Of a stretch of 64,000 nt of DNA, positions 23,832 through 36,050 are shown piece after piece; position 1 is the stretch's first letter, and each line of letters starts with the position of its first letter. The translations under genes were made by a program, and so were the position numbers. The DNA is from Plumapathes pennacea (taxonomy: Eukaryota > Cnidaria > Anthozoa > Antipatharia > Myriopathidae): NCBI GenBank assembly GCA_964036295.1, contig OZ038471.1, positions 11,426,184-11,490,183 on the forward strand, in the 5' to 3' direction. The notes beneath the pieces are model-generated. The model was not told the origin of the DNA. It did no database searches and was given only the letters and a program-made list of their open reading frames with translations.

Positions 23832-24229
23832 CTGTGGAAGGATTAACATACAAAAAAGTGTCAGAATGAATTTAATAGAACTTCCGCAAGAAAGTGCATT
23901 TCCTTATTTATATTCTATCGCGTCCCCAGTCCTAGTCACTGCGGAGCTACATGAGAAGCATGCGCATTCGGTCTAGTCAATTGCATGAGTGCTTTCCACT
24001 TGATCGCACATGTACTGGCGTCTTTTGTCGTAATCTTCGGTTCAAGCCAGCTCATCTACTGGTCCATTAGGATTTGAAGGTAAGCTCAATTGAAGACACT
24101 TTCGTGTCTGTCATCGGGCTACTAACGGTCTTTTCCGTGCAGAAGCCCATCACGAAACATGACGAGCACCGTCTCGGAAGAGTGAGCTGGCCAGGCGCCT
24201 ATTAAAAGCCCACCGGGTAGAGCATCAAA
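23832..24229. other. No gene recognised
   Basis: Intergenic or intronic DNA between the SRCR exon and a decayed mobile-element coding region. No repeat or exon was identified. Confidence 0.3.
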
Positions 24230-25145
24230 AATCGAATCAGTCTTAGCACAGCTCAACGAAAACATGAGCAATATGTTCCAGTTTTTGGGGAAACTCGGTC
24301 AAAATCTTCCCACCGGGGAAGGATCTCGCGAAGCGCAGGAAACCACAACGTGTTCTGGATGCCAGCTCCGCTCGCAAACGTTATCGGAGTGACAGCTCCT
24401 CGGATGAAGAGGGGTACGGCGAACGGCCGCCAGAGAAAGCTCGAAAAGACGCCGATGCAATCAGCGTCACAGCGTCGGATGATGATATTCAGGATTTGAT
24501 CAATACCTCCACACCTAGCTTGAATTCTGTGGCCGGCTGAAGGTGCTGAAGACGAGTTACTAAAAGAGTTGAGCGCGGTTTTTCAGGACAGGGACAAAAA
24601 AGGCGCCGCCGTAAATACCCAACTAGCCGACATTGTAAACAAAGGATGGAGCAAGAAGTTCTTTCACGATAAAATCACGAACATCTTTGGGAATTATGCC
24701 CAACCGTTGTTGATTCATGAATATCATTAGAGATACTTACAGTAAAACAGATGTCCTCGTCATGGACGAATGTTTTGCGATATCGTATTATAAAGACTCA
24801 TGACCCGCGCGAAAATCGTGAAAGAGAGAAGGGCATTATTTAAGTTATTGAACGGAGATGCATTTTTTAAATTTACCTTGTGGCCGCTCTGGGTTCAGAG
24901 AGACTTTTGGAGAAAACCTCTGACGGACGCGCAGAGTTTTAAGATTGCACTATTTTTCATCGGGAATGGCTGCGAACCAAGTTTGATGAGGAAATGGATA
25001 ATGGCAACGCAAGAGTGGGCCAGAGACTGAAGAGAGAAAGACAACTGGAGTTCATCGTGAAGAATTTGAAAAGGAAGGCACATGAGTGGTTCTATTATGA
25101 TTTGTCATGGAAAAGAACTCTTTACATGGACGAAACCGGGCGTGA
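24230..25145 (+). pseudogene. Decayed coding region, probably of mobile-element origin
   Basis: Plus-strand pieces in shifting frames read like a protein with ENMSNMFQFLGKLGQNLPTG, a Ser/Asp-rich stretch (SDSSSDEEGYGERPPEKARK), AEDELLKEL, LADIVNKGWSKKFFHDKITN and later WPLWVQRDFWRKPL. Stops and shifts are frequent. The arrangement resembles gag-like or capsid-like regions found many times in coral genomes, but I cannot name the element. It is reported as a broken gene only. Confidence 0.35.
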
Positions 25146-25319
25146 ATGACCTTACTTTATGTTGACATTTGTTGGATAATACTTTTGTCTTGACTGATCA
25201 TGGGCTATTGGAATGTAATATTTTGGGCGCATCCGCATTAAAGACGGTATTCATGACATTGTTGATAATAACATCTGTTATGTAGTAAAAAGTAAATTTG
25301 CAATATCTACAGCAGCACC

Positions 25320-25712
25320 ATTGCTTTTCGCGCAGTACGGCTTTCGTTTCGCGCAATGTGTGTAAGGTCAACGATGAATACTCATTCTTGTGAATTTGGC
25401 GTGGAGTATTGACCGTTGCTTTTAGCGCATTATGACGGCTTTCGTTTCGCGCGTGGTGTTTAGCAGAACGCGAAATACTCATATTCCCTTGTGTATTTGA
25501 CGTGGAGTTTTCGCCCAATACTTTTAGCGCATCATAACGGCTTTCGTTTCGCGCACTGTCTTTAGTAGAACGCGGAATACTCATTCTTCCTTGTGTATTT
25601 GGCGTGGAGTTTTCACCCATTCCTTTTAGCGCATTATAACGGCTTTCATTTCGCGTACTGTCTTTAGTAGAACGCGGAATACTCATTCTTCCTTGCGCGT
25701 GGAGTCTTTAAC
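25320..25712. repeat. 102-bp minisatellite, open on the minus strand
   Basis: Units begin TACTCAT at 25379, 25476, 25578 and 25680 (spacing 97, 102, 102), with a partial unit before the first. On the minus strand the array stays open through three units (25198-25686), reading RMSIPRSTKDS.RNESRY.AL with small changes. Most units are a multiple of three, so the openness may be fortuitous or reflect coding. Confidence 0.7.
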
Positions 25713-26054
25713 AGAATGATGAACATTCATCCACTGAAAGAAATTCATCATAAAAGTGCCTTTAATGAAATTCACAGATCGACAACGAGTCGGTCCGGAA
25801 GTGTCATATAATGAGATGCCAGTTCTTCGATCCGCACGACCCATGAATTCATTATACGATGTCTTCAATGAAATTCACGGATCGACAACGAGTCGTGAAT
25901 ATGTTAGACAATTCGTACGATTCGTACGGATCGACAGACTTGGGCCAATTTAGTGGACCGGAAGTGTGATATGTATAATGAGATGCCAGTTATTCGATCC
26001 GCACGATCCGTACGGATGGACAATATTTCTTTACGACCCGTGAAACATTATACG

Positions 26055-26225
26055 ATTCGTAGAGATCGTATCCCCTTTTTTTACAACTCGTGAATTCATT
26101 ATGCAGCTCGTACAGATCGTATCCCCTTTTTTTACGACTCGTGAATTCATTATGCAGCTCGTACAGATCGTATCCCCTTTTTTACGACTCGTGAATTCAT
26201 TATGCAGCTCGTACGCTTCGTACGA
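26055..26225. repeat. ~53-bp tandem repeat
   Basis: Three adjoining copies of a unit containing GAATTCATTATGCAGCTCGT and ATCGTATCCCCTTTTTT. Related GAATTC and GATCGACAACGAGTC pieces are scattered from 25755, suggesting an older, larger array. Confidence 0.7.
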
Positions 26226-26294
26226 ATGGACAACTGGCTTTTACGAGTCGGTACAAGTCGACAGTATTGGACATGGATGAGGAGTGTGCCGCCT

Positions 26295-26510
26295 GGGACT
26301 GAAAACCCTTGCCCTACTTCAGACCAAAATTTGCAATTATTGACCCTCTTTTAGACAAAAATTTGCGATGTTCGGCCGTCCTTCAGGCCAAAATTTGCGA
26401 TTTTCGACCCTATTTCAGACCAAATATCAAAACCTCCGACCCTATTCCAGACCAAAAGGTTAAAATCGATGCCTTACTTCAGACAAAAATGCTGAAAATG
26501 ATACCCTTTG
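26295..26510. repeat. Degenerate ~34-bp tandem repeat
   Basis: About six diverged units of the form CCCTACTTCAGACCAAAATT followed by TGCGATTTTCGA. Confidence 0.55.
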
Positions 26511-26890
26511 GGGCGACACATACCTATATGGCTCATATATGGAAGTATCCCTCCCACCTGGGATATTAGCACGGCCTGTGAACCTCTGCCATAAAAAAAT
26601 TGCTTCCTGGGAAACAGAGATCAGCTAACTGCGCACTTGTATCGTTAATGGCATAAAAATGGTCGCATATAAGAAAAGCGAGCTGTGAAAACCCTTGTAA
26701 ATATTTAGGTTATTATTTCCTGAAAAATAATTCAGTTGCTTGTTACCTTGCGGGCCTTCTTAAGCGGTAGTACTCCTTTTTTGGCCATCACTTCCACCGA
26801 TAGAAAACGTCCCTGAAAATAACAGAAAAAGGGTCACTCTGACTTTTAAACACGTGAAAAATACTGTAACAAGGAAGAGTAATCTTCTAA

Positions 26891-27105
26891 GTTAACGCTT
26901 TCAACTCCCAAGAGTGATCAACTTCAATTTTCTCTTTCAGTCTCCCACCACAGATATATCATACAGTATATAGAGAATTTGGCATTTGATACCCGGCACA
27001 AATGACAACTGGTTAAAACATCAATTCTCTTTTCATCACTCCTACATTTTCTTATTTTATGGTTGGGAGAATTTGTATTTTGAGCTTGGGAGTGAAAGAG
27101 TTAAC
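26891..27105. mobile_element. MITE-like repeat, best copy
   Basis: A 215-bp unit with inverted ends: GTTAACGCTTTCAACTCCCA at the left and the inverse of GTTAACTCTTTCACTCCCAA at the right. It contains no gene. Related copies lie at about 27630-27810 (degenerate), 30852-31050 (reverse orientation) and 35073-35225 (truncated). Confidence 0.5.
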
Positions 27106-27810
27106 GCTTTTAAGATTCATGCTGAAAATAATTGCAGGATTACTTTTGCTTTGCGTTTGGCCAATCAGAAACAAAAGCAAAACCCGATTGCCATCATCTC
27201 TCGTAAGCAAGCAAGTGGCAAAGGTGCTGTCTCGCACTGTTGATAGCAGCACTGCTCAAAGTGAAACACTGCATAAGGGTCTCTTTTTCAAAACTGAAAA
27301 CCATTTGCAAACTACGTTGGCTTCTGATTGGTTGAACGTGTTTTGTTGCTGTCGTTATGATTGGCAGTGTAACTACTTTGGATTTAATTTTATGACAGTC
27401 ACTCTAAAATCGCTCTTCACTCCTGAGCTCTCAATACAAATTCTCACAAGCGTTAAAACAAGAATATGTATGAGTGATGTAGGGAGAATTGATAGTTTGA
27501 TCAGTTGTTATCCGAAGAATCTGCGGTGAGAGACTGAACGGTATAATTGTCCATGAATCTCAGCGGGAGTAAAATGGTAAACAACTGCAAATAGTTGACT
27601 ATACTCAAGGTTAAGTTTGCAACTGTGCTGGACCTATTCGCTCCCAGGAGTGATGGACTTCAAAATTCTCATTTTATTATCTCAACAGAGATACACCATG
27701 CAGCAGGGAGAACTTTGCAGTTGACAGTTTACTCAAAGAAAGCTGATTGAACTGTCAATTCTCACTACATCACTCACAGATTTTCTCCTTGAACGGTTGG
27801 GAGAATTAAC

Positions 27811-28580
27811 TGGTGATTTATCCGCAGATCACACACAGTAATCACGCAGTTTATCACGTAGAAATTATTTCAAACACAAAAAAACATGGAAAGATGGTAA
27901 TTTTTTTGTAAATAATATATTATTTATGTAAATTAGCCAGAGAGCAGCTTGGTTAAAACACCGTAACTTCTTGAACCTTTTATAAATCGTTTTGCTTTTA
28001 GTGGGTTGTGTAATTGACTTTACCTTGGCGAAGACTGGACTCTTGCTTCGTCTTGTTACCCACACATTATTGTACTCATCCTGTTCAAGACTGATGCCCT
28101 AAGCGTGACAAAAATTCCCTTTTATCAGACTGCATTTGGTGCGAAAGGATTAGCACGCCATAAAAGTGATATAAGAATGATTGAATCTTCTCAAAGTCAT
28201 CTGATCCCAGGGGAGGGGTAATCTTATGTATAAACCATGCAAGGATATTCTTGGTTTGCATGTGACGTCATAAGAAGGCCATCACAGAAGTAACGCACCC
28301 TACAAGTCCGATACACTAATATGTTCAAGACTGTTATGCCTTAATACTTACTGCAAAATTCTGGGTCGACACAAAATATCTATCGGGAGCTATGGACGTT
28401 TGAATACCGTGACAACAAAACCGTGTGACACGCTCGTGGCTGACTAAAATCGTTGCTTGTGTCTGAATTATAAAGTTTTCCTTCACGAAACATTTTAAAA
28501 TTGGCACTGCGAAGGATGTGAAGTAACATAGAATCAAACTGAGTCGTACATCAGCTTCATTTCGTGTTCCGAGTTATTGG
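27811..28580. other. No gene recognised
   Basis: Host DNA with short chance open frames only. No domain, RNA gene or clear repeat was seen. Confidence 0.3.
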
Positions 28581-28622
28581 CCGCCATGTTGGTGTACAAC
28601 TTTGGTCCACCAACATGGCGCC
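28580..28622. repeat. Inverted repeat with CGCCATGTTGGTG arms
   Basis: CGCCATGTTGGTG and its exact complement are separated by about 13 bases. Such ends occur in short palindromic MITEs. Confidence 0.55.
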
Positions 28623-28969
28623 GCATACAAACTCTTATCAAATCTCCAAAAAACAAATTGCCGCTGCTTCGCCAAAATTAAGCCTGAACAATCCAAAATT
28701 GGCATCTGGACTAATTCAGGTGTGCTCTTTTCAGTTCTGGAGTCAGAAAAGTACAATCTGTTATTTTGGAGGGTGCTGCGGTCACGTGGCCCGTGAAAAC
28801 CACGTGAGTGCAAACCAAGAATCGTTTTGAAGCATTTGTGTATAGTCTGAAATAGGGTATAATTTATGCCTCTTAAGGGCACGTTCTTTTGGGACTAATC
28901 CGTTCATTCCTATTCCAAAATAGACGGTAATCGTGTTTTTTTTGGGATTTATTCTGACCCGGTGGGTGG

Positions 28970-28996
28970 TTGAGTGAGTGAGTGAGTGAGTGAGTG
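28970..28996. repeat. (TGAG)n microsatellite
   Basis: A pure tetranucleotide run, with degenerate continuation to about 29100. Confidence 0.85.
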
Positions 28997-29150
28997 AATA
29001 AAATGAGAAAGCGAGTCAGTGTGACTAAGAGATGAGGTAAGTGAGTGCATGAGCGACCAAGTGAGCGAGTACGTATTGGTGAATAAATGAGTCAGTCAGT
29101 AATTGAACTGAATAACACACGTCACACGAGTTACTGACAATGGGGGCTTG

Positions 29151-29316
29151 TTAGGCAAGGTTATGTGGTGCTTTTGTGTCATAATAAGTCTGTTTGGTCT
29201 CCATCTCGGAGCCATCGGTATCCTGGTCAGCGGTAGTACGTACCTTGCCGATGTGCTTGCGCATTTTGATCACCTTGTGGTCTTGTGTGTCCATTGGTAG
29301 AGCTCCAAGACCAATC
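29151..29316 (-). CDS. Probable terminal exon of a host gene
   Basis: After an acceptor (cattcttag on the minus strand) a 55-codon frame reads IGLGALPMDTQDHKVIKMRK, then HIGKVRTTADQDTDGSEMET, and ends KAPHNLA with TAA at 29151-29153. Codon-like content and the splice site suggest a real 3' exon. It could belong with the exons at 31523-31633 and 33364-33489, but it is open in phase 1 while the previous exon ends in phase 0, so another exon must intervene or the link is wrong. No family is recognised. Confidence 0.45.
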
Positions 29317-29997
29317 CTAAGAATGAAAAATAAAATTAGTAAAAGCTAGAACAAAAAGGGTAGACTATAAAGAGGACGCCGGCCTGGTGATCACGCAATG
29401 ATGCTCTTATCACAGGGGCTTAAGGTGCAGTAATACAAGCAACAAAATCGTGCAACTTGTCCTGCAACATTGTTGCGTTGCAAGTTGAAGAGCAATGTTG
29501 CACAAAAAAAAACTTGTAGCAGGACTCTGTTGCAACTAGACACAAAAATTGGCCGTGTGATTGGTCAGTTTAACCTACAAGATGAAAGTAGACAGACAAT
29601 ATAATGTATTGTACACACATATATACAAGTCATGTAATTTACATCTACTGCAGATTACCTCTTTCATTGTTCCAGCAACCCATCAATGTCATATTTCAGC
29701 CATGTTCCAAGTTACAACTTTTACTCCACAAAAATTCCTGAAAAAAAAAAAAAAAAAAAACATTTTCTAGTTTATTGTTTACTCACAGTGGCAAGGCTAC
29801 ATAGTATTTACAAAATACCCCATACTTGGCAATATTATGTTTGCATAGTCACTGGCAACCACCCCTACCCCTAAATTTTTAAAGCATAAAATAAACATTC
29901 CCCTATAATTTATTAAAGCATTATATAAAGTGAATATACTGTATAAAATAATGTGGTCACATGCAGTGAAGCTCAACTCAACCCTCAACCAACCAAG
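29317..29997. other. No gene recognised; one poly-A run
   Basis: Intronic or intergenic DNA with an A20 tract at 29741-29760 that may mark an old retro-insertion. Confidence 0.3.
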
Positions 29998-30399
29998 TCT
30001 CTGAAGCATTATATGGATATCAGCTACAGTAAACCACCCCACTCCCTGTAAGTCTCTGAAGTCTTACCTGAACATGAGCTACAGTAAACCACCCCACCCC
30101 CTGTAAGTCTCTGAAGCATTATCTGAACATGAGCTACAGTAAACCACCCCACCCCCTGTAAGTCTCTGAAGCATTATATGGACATGAGCTACAGTGGACC
30201 ACCCCACCCCCTGTAAGTCTCTGAAGCATTATATGAACATGAGCACATGAGCTACAGTAAACCACCCCACCCCCTGTAAGTCTCTGAAGCATTATATGAA
30301 CATGAGCTACAGTAAACCACCCCACCCCCTGTAAGTCTCTGAAGCATTATATGAACATGAGCTACAGTAAACCACCCCACCCCCTGTAAGTCTCTGAAG
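29998..30399. repeat. 55-bp minisatellite, about 7 copies
   Basis: The unit contains CCACCCCACCCCCTGTAAGT, CTCTGAAGCATTATATGAAC and ATGAGCTACAGTAAA. One copy has an ATGAGCAC insertion at about 30238. Confidence 0.85.
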
Positions 30400-31522
30400 C
30401 AATATGAATTAGTAGTTTTAATTCATATTCCACTTAGTAGATTTTTATACTTAATTATAAAGACACAAGTGTTTTACTGGAAAATATACCGTGCATAAAA
30501 TCCATACGAAACTATGTCCAGGACCCGAGTGGTGTATTTTCCATATCCTCACTAGTGAGAATATCAATGGCATCATTTACCACTTGCACAGCTGTTTGTG
30601 CATTTTCTCATAAAAGACAAGTGTCTGTTGTGGTAAAAACAATATTTTACTCACCCACACAGTGCTTGTTTGTAAAATATTGTTTTTACCACTTGAAAAT
30701 AAAATTCATATCTTCGCGCTACCATATAATATCCTCTATGTATATATTCTGATACATATAACAACATGTAATGAAGCTAAATCACCCCACTCCCTGTAAA
30801 TTTCTAAAAAATAACACATGTATGATTTTCTGTGGTGTAGTAACAACATTACTCTCAAGCTCAAGGTACAGATTCTCCCAACCCCCTATCAGAAGAAAAT
30901 ATATTAGCAGTGTAGTGAGAATTGACAGCTAAATCAACTTTCACCTGAGCCAAACTATTAGGTGGAAATTCTTTATACTGTATGGTGGGTCTCTGGTGAA
31001 AACCAAGGGAGAAAATTGAAGTTGATCACTCTTCGGAGTGAAAGAGTTAATTGACTGAGCAAGGTAACAAAAGCCACCTTCTCCCTTGCCTTTTCACCAT
31101 AGATACCTGTATTAGGTAAAATACAGAATGAATAAAATAGAAGCTTTAACTGATTAAAGAGGCCTTCTCAACCACACAGGGTCCTTTGTGCACTGAAAAC
31201 CTTAATCCTTTTCATTTTTAGGGCCCCTAAAGTTGATTACATCTGCCTCGTTTGACAAAAAAAAAAAAAAAAAAAAAAAATTAGTTTCCTTTTGCCTAAA
31301 GTGTTACTTAGTACCTATTTTGCCACTGATTTATTTCATTTTCTTCTGTTGGGAAAAAAAATTAGCCTTGAATTTTATTCATATTTCCAGATGTAAACAA
31401 AAACATTGAATTGGCTGCAGAAAAGGCCTCTTTAAAGTCACTCACAGAAATTTAGGGTTACTGTTGGATGAACTTCTTTAGATATCTGTATTCTCTGTTA
31501 AGTGTTGTACAATATACTGCAC
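30400..31522. other. No gene; MITE copy and poly-A tract
   Basis: It contains a reverse copy of the 215-bp MITE-like repeat (30852-31050) and an A24 run (31257-31280). Confidence 0.4.
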
Positions 31523-31633
31523 CTTGGTAAATGAATCCATTGAACAGACCTCTTCTTTCTGCCATTCACATGCACAATCTGCACTTTTACAAGAACCATG
31601 GGACTGGTAATGAACATTGTCCAAAAACTCCTG
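31523..31633 (-). CDS. Internal exon of a cysteine-containing host protein
   Basis: A 111-base, 37-codon exon in phase 0, between an acceptor (gaatgtgacag) and a donor (AAG/gtgcag). It reads QEFLDNVHYQSHGSCKSADC followed by ACEWQKEEVCSMDSFTK, with four cysteines in a short span, which suggests metal binding or disulfides. It joins in phase with the probable first exon at 33364-33489. The family is not recognised. Confidence 0.5.
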
Positions 31634-32380
31634 CTGTCACATTCCTGACTTCCTGAAAGAATGAAAAAGTATTAAACCCAGCACAGCTATAGTTACTTTT
31701 ATGTGGATAACAAAATAATATAAATTCTTGGCATGGTACAGATCAGTGCAATATTATTTTATTGTATTTTTTTCTCAAAGTTTCTGTCTACACATTTTAA
31801 AATATTCTTACCAAGGAAACTTCAATAAATTGGAAAACATTAATATTACACAATCAGTGGTAATTAAAATATGCAGATAAGATAATAAGATAACACCAGA
31901 AAAAAATTAAGAGGCTACTAGCTGTCATATAGAATATATACTAGACTACCTTCAGACATTTTTGTTCATTTTCAGTAGAGCAACAAATGAATTTTTTGCA
32001 CACATGTACTGTAAGCCCGCCTTATGACCACTGCGTTACGACCACCTTGTTAACACGACCAATTTTTTTTGGCCTGTTGGTGGTCGTATTAACGAGATTC
32101 CACACTATACCTGAATGTGTGCATAAAGCCTGGTATAAAGCATTGCTGTGATTTTCTAATGTAATTTTCAAATTGAAAAACTTAGAAAGAAATGGAAAAC
32201 AATGAATTAATGATTCACTCAAGAAGCAAATAAATAGCATAATTTTCCATCATTAACTGAAAGAACCTTCAGGTCACTTGTAACAATGGCAACCTCATTC
32301 CCTGGCTCTTTCCCCTCCCTTCAGGAGCAGGGGGCGGGAGAGGAAAGAGCCTGGGATTGAGGTCGTAACAATAGTAGGTA
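31634..32380. other. Intron-like DNA with an old repeat
   Basis: Between the exons of the cysteine-containing gene. Around 32018-32100 a diverged stretch (GTGGTCGTATTAACGAGATT) looks like a decayed pogo/Tigger-type repeat. Confidence 0.3.
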
Positions 32381-32556
32381 TACAGTGAAACCTGGATATA
32401 ACGATGGCCAAAAGACTGGGAAAATTTGTTTGTCATAACAAGGTCCCGCTTCCATACATTTTACCGTAACTGGGCTGTAACAAGCCAAAGAATATTGTTT
32501 GTTATGTTGTATTTAGGTTTTCGTTACACAGAGATTCATTATAAGGTTTCACTGTA
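32381..32556. mobile_element. Tc1/mariner (pogo-like) MITE
   Basis: A 176-bp unit with TA target duplications and inverted ends TACAGTGAAACCT / AGGTTTCACTGTA. The interior has no coding sequence. Confidence 0.65.
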
Positions 32557-33363
32557 CATCAAAGCATTTTATTTCTAACCTAATTCAATACAGCCCAAGC
32601 ACAAAAAGATCTGAAAAAATAATATAATTATAATGAAGATTTATTAATTCTCCCATCCAATTTTGTCCATAAGTCCAATTTCAATTTGCCTAAGGCAATT
32701 TGGGCATGACAATACTGTACTACTGCAGGGCAATAAGAGAATTGTTTTATAAAATGCTCCCCAAACCAAGAGGTTCATTTACAGCAATGCACCGATCAAA
32801 TTGGACTGTTAACATCACTACCCTGGCATACCTAGGGCATTTGACACCCTCCCCGCCAAACTGTGGGAAGTTTTGAACTAATTTACTCGATCGCACACGT
32901 GCATCATCAATAATTTTATTGTATTTACAAAATACAATCACTTTCCACATCTAATTACAGAAAATTGATCGAGAGTGGCCCAGAGAATGGTCACTTGCCC
33001 TTCCATTTTCCGTACATATGGGGCATACAAATGGCTTTTTGGGCCCAAGGGTAGGAAATTTGACCGCCAAAAACTCCAAAAGTTCAAATGCCAGTGGGGG
33101 AGGGGATGTAATACATACAAATTGACGAGCGCATTAGTAGTTGTATAACACTTGTACACACAGTCAGCTACTTTACTGCTGTATTAAACTACAATATTAA
33201 ATATCATTAGTGAAGAGAAAATGGCACGTGCACATCTCATGCTAATCGGACTTTCGAATTTTCAAGCAAGATGAAGAAGAAATGTCTCAAAATAAATCCA
33301 CGTGGAAGGTGATCAGACTATTCATTTTACAAGAAAGATAGGCGTGTTGAGTATTTTCCGTAC
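32557..33363. other. Intron-like DNA, nothing recognised
   Basis: Lies between the MITE and the first exon of the cysteine-containing gene. It holds only short chance frames. Confidence 0.3.
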
Positions 33364-33489
33364 CTGATCATTAGTGGTGTGAACATCACACGGCTGATTG
33401 CAGCAAAATTCCATCACACGACACAACGGCCAAACACCCAACGCTGATTCAGCCACATGTTCAGCTCTTTCACGATCCCCATCCGTCAT
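33364..33489 (-). CDS. Probable first coding exon of the cysteine-containing host gene
   Basis: ATG at 33489 opens exactly 42 codons to a donor (CAG/gtacgg): MTDGDRERAEHVAESALGVW, then PLCRVMEFCCNQPCDVHTTN. Four cysteines cluster near the end. The exon ends in phase 0, matching the exon at 31523-31633. There is no signal peptide, so an intracellular protein is likely. I recognise no family. Confidence 0.55.
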
Positions 33490-33679
33490 TTTTGATTAAT
33501 TGTAGCTGCAGGATTATCAACACAGCTTTGCTTGACCCTTTACAGCATCTACTAACTCGACCAATACAGTATTAAAATAAAAACTGAAGCCTCGACTGTG
33601 CAGCAACGGTACACGCTCACTTTGGCCTCAGTTCACGCTCGTCGTGCACTTCCCAGCATGCACCAAGGGTTGCAAGGGT

Positions 33680-34595
33680 GGGTGTACTGCATCCTCGGAG
33701 ACCCAGGGGCAGATCGTGGGGCGGCGGTGAAAAGAACGGCGGGCAGAAATTGGAGAATGTTGAGAAGGGAAGAGATGTGTTTGGAAAGCTGCCAACGGGA
33801 TTTGGCAAGAGTTTGACCTTTCAAGTTTTGCCAGTCGTTGCGAAAGCGATGAATGCTGCGGGCCAGAACTTCCCCGCTTCTCCGCTGGTCGTAATTTCAC
33901 GGTACTTTTGGTTGCCGACAAACGTTTCAGGACTGTACAAGAAGTCGAAGCGTCCTTTTCCTTCAAGGATACGTCGGTCTTCGTCTGTGTTCTCCCCCAC
34001 AAACGCAGCTTTGAAACCAATTGATCAAAGGTATGCGACCTGGTCTTGTATGATCGACGACAGAGGAGACAGAACAACGACCAGCGGAGAAGCGGTGAAG
34101 TTCTGACCCGCAGCATTCATCGCTTTCGCAACGACTGGCAAAACTTGAAAGGTTAAACTCTTGCCAAATCCCGTTGGCAGCTTTCCAAACACATCTCTTC
34201 CCTTCACAACATTCTCCACGATCAATTTCTGCTCGGCTTTCAACTCCTTGACATTTGGAAATAATCACACAGCAAATTTAATAGCTTCTCCCATCTTGCC
34301 GAACGAAACGTAAACGCGCTTAATCTTTTAATCTTTTGATGGACTTTTGACAGGCGGCATTTGACGACAATCGCTGATTGGGCGAAAAAATACAATTGAT
34401 AAATTTTTTCGCCCAATCGGCGGCGCGCCTGTCTCACGCCTTCAATACTGGTCTGAACAGACTGTGTTCCCAGGGGCTCTTTTCCTCCTCTTCGTTTCTC
34501 CCCCCTCCCCCTCCCCCTCCGCCGCTTTTTGCCCGCCGTTCTTTTCACCGCCGCCCCACGATCTGCCCCTGGGTCTCCGAGGATGGGTGTACTGC
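33680..34595. mobile_element. DNA transposon with ~55-bp TIRs, 11-bp target duplication and RecQ-like helicase pieces
   Basis: The element proper is 33691-34584. Its ends are inverted copies of ATCCTCGGAGACCCAGGGGC and continue for about 55 bases. It is flanked by exact direct repeats GGGTGTACTGC (33680-33690 and 34585-34595). Inside, two inverted arms (about 33752-33893 and 34085-34230) encode the same peptide piece GRDVFGKLPTGFGKSLTFQV, a RecQ-type DEAD/DEAH helicase segment with its Walker A (TGFGKS). Neither copy is a full helicase. The exact duplication suggests recent insertion. The superfamily is uncertain; a 9-11-bp duplication would fit Mutator-like elements. Confidence 0.7.
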
Positions 34596-36050
34596 TAACT
34601 ACATCGACTTTCGTTCAAAACTCAAACTAGAAATCAAAAGGCGAGTGACTTCTTGACGATTAATAAGAGGGATTTATAGAATATTCAAAAATATCACTTT
34701 CTCGCTTCATGCAAAGAAGACATGTAGCCAATAGAGCGTCGTTCCCACAGTACTTAGTGATAATTATACCAGGGGTATTAAAGGCGATACTTTTTGTGTA
34801 CGGGGGCCGTATTTATTCGTTAAATTAAATTTGGATATTTGTGATTAATGCCGATTTCTTTTGCATTGTTCGATACATTTCCACGCTTTTTAGGAAACTG
34901 GGAAACCCTCGCGATCGTTGACACCAATATAAAGTAGAAACGAACGTGCCCAGTTTAAGTTTTACTTTAATTGTGCTCTACTCATTACACGCACGCAAGC
35001 GACCAGCTTTAAAACTACCAAAACAGAACGAAGAAAACAACTAATACAACAACACCTTAATTAAACTAACGTAAACATGTCAATCCCAAGCTCAAAATAC
35101 AGATTCTCCCAACGTTTTAAGAAGAAAATCTATGAGTGATGTAGTGAGAACTAGAGCTTAATCAGCTTTCATGTGAGCAAGGTATCCAATGACAAGATCT
35201 CAATACTGTATCATATCTTTAGACACTAAAAAGCTAAATATTAAGAAAACTAAACTTGACTACCTAGTGAATAGGCTAATATACAATCACGATAAACCAA
35301 AACTTAATATTTTCAAGTCACTTAGGTCTTTTTCTTCCATATGAAACTTCTGCAAGTTCGATCTAGTTTTGAATTACTAGGCAATCAACGAAGTGAAAAA
35401 AAGAGACAATCAAACATCCGTTTTGAATCCTTAAAGTCGGAGTTTGTTTGGAAACAAACAAGAGTTCGTTCACAAGCGGCGGCTTGTTCCCTTTGTTTTA
35501 AACCGAGGCTTAGAACAAAATCTTTTGATATGAAAAAGAGTTTTGCAAAGATGTTTTTCTTTGGATGCCAAGAAATATTAAATGCGCTAAAACACACACA
35601 CACAGGCAAGCTGACTGATAAAATTTAAACAAATTTAGAGGTCAAAACTGTCTTTTGGGGGGTGGGGTGGGGATTTAGCTAATGCGTGTCTTTCGGCCTG
35701 TTCCAACCTTCTTTCTATCATTCTTGCAAATTAACAAAACGCACTATTTTTACCCACCTCAAATATCCCGATAGTTAAGCCAGATTTGTAATGATCCAAC
35801 TTGAATGGAGGCAAAAGCTGCTCTAATACCCCCTGGGGGGAGGGGGATGGTGGACACTAGGCGATATAACTTATGTAAAAATCAGAATTAACTTCCTGTA
35901 TAAGGTAAAGTATTAGGGAAACTACCAAATTAAGTAATCTATGGAATTTGATGTGAAAATCTGCTGCAGCTGTTCTACATGTCGCTTGCGTGGTTGATTT
36001 AAATGGTTTGTCTATAAATTATGCAAGAACTTAAACTGTTTGCATGTGAA
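34596..36050. other. No gene recognised
   Basis: Contains a truncated MITE-like copy (35073-35225) and a 95-codon open frame at 35341-35628 without recognisable domain. Confidence 0.3.

Noticed and set aside
25146-26300. CRISPR-like array from the short regular repeats
   Set aside because: The units are contiguous tandem copies without unique spacers and the surroundings are animal DNA. They are minisatellites.
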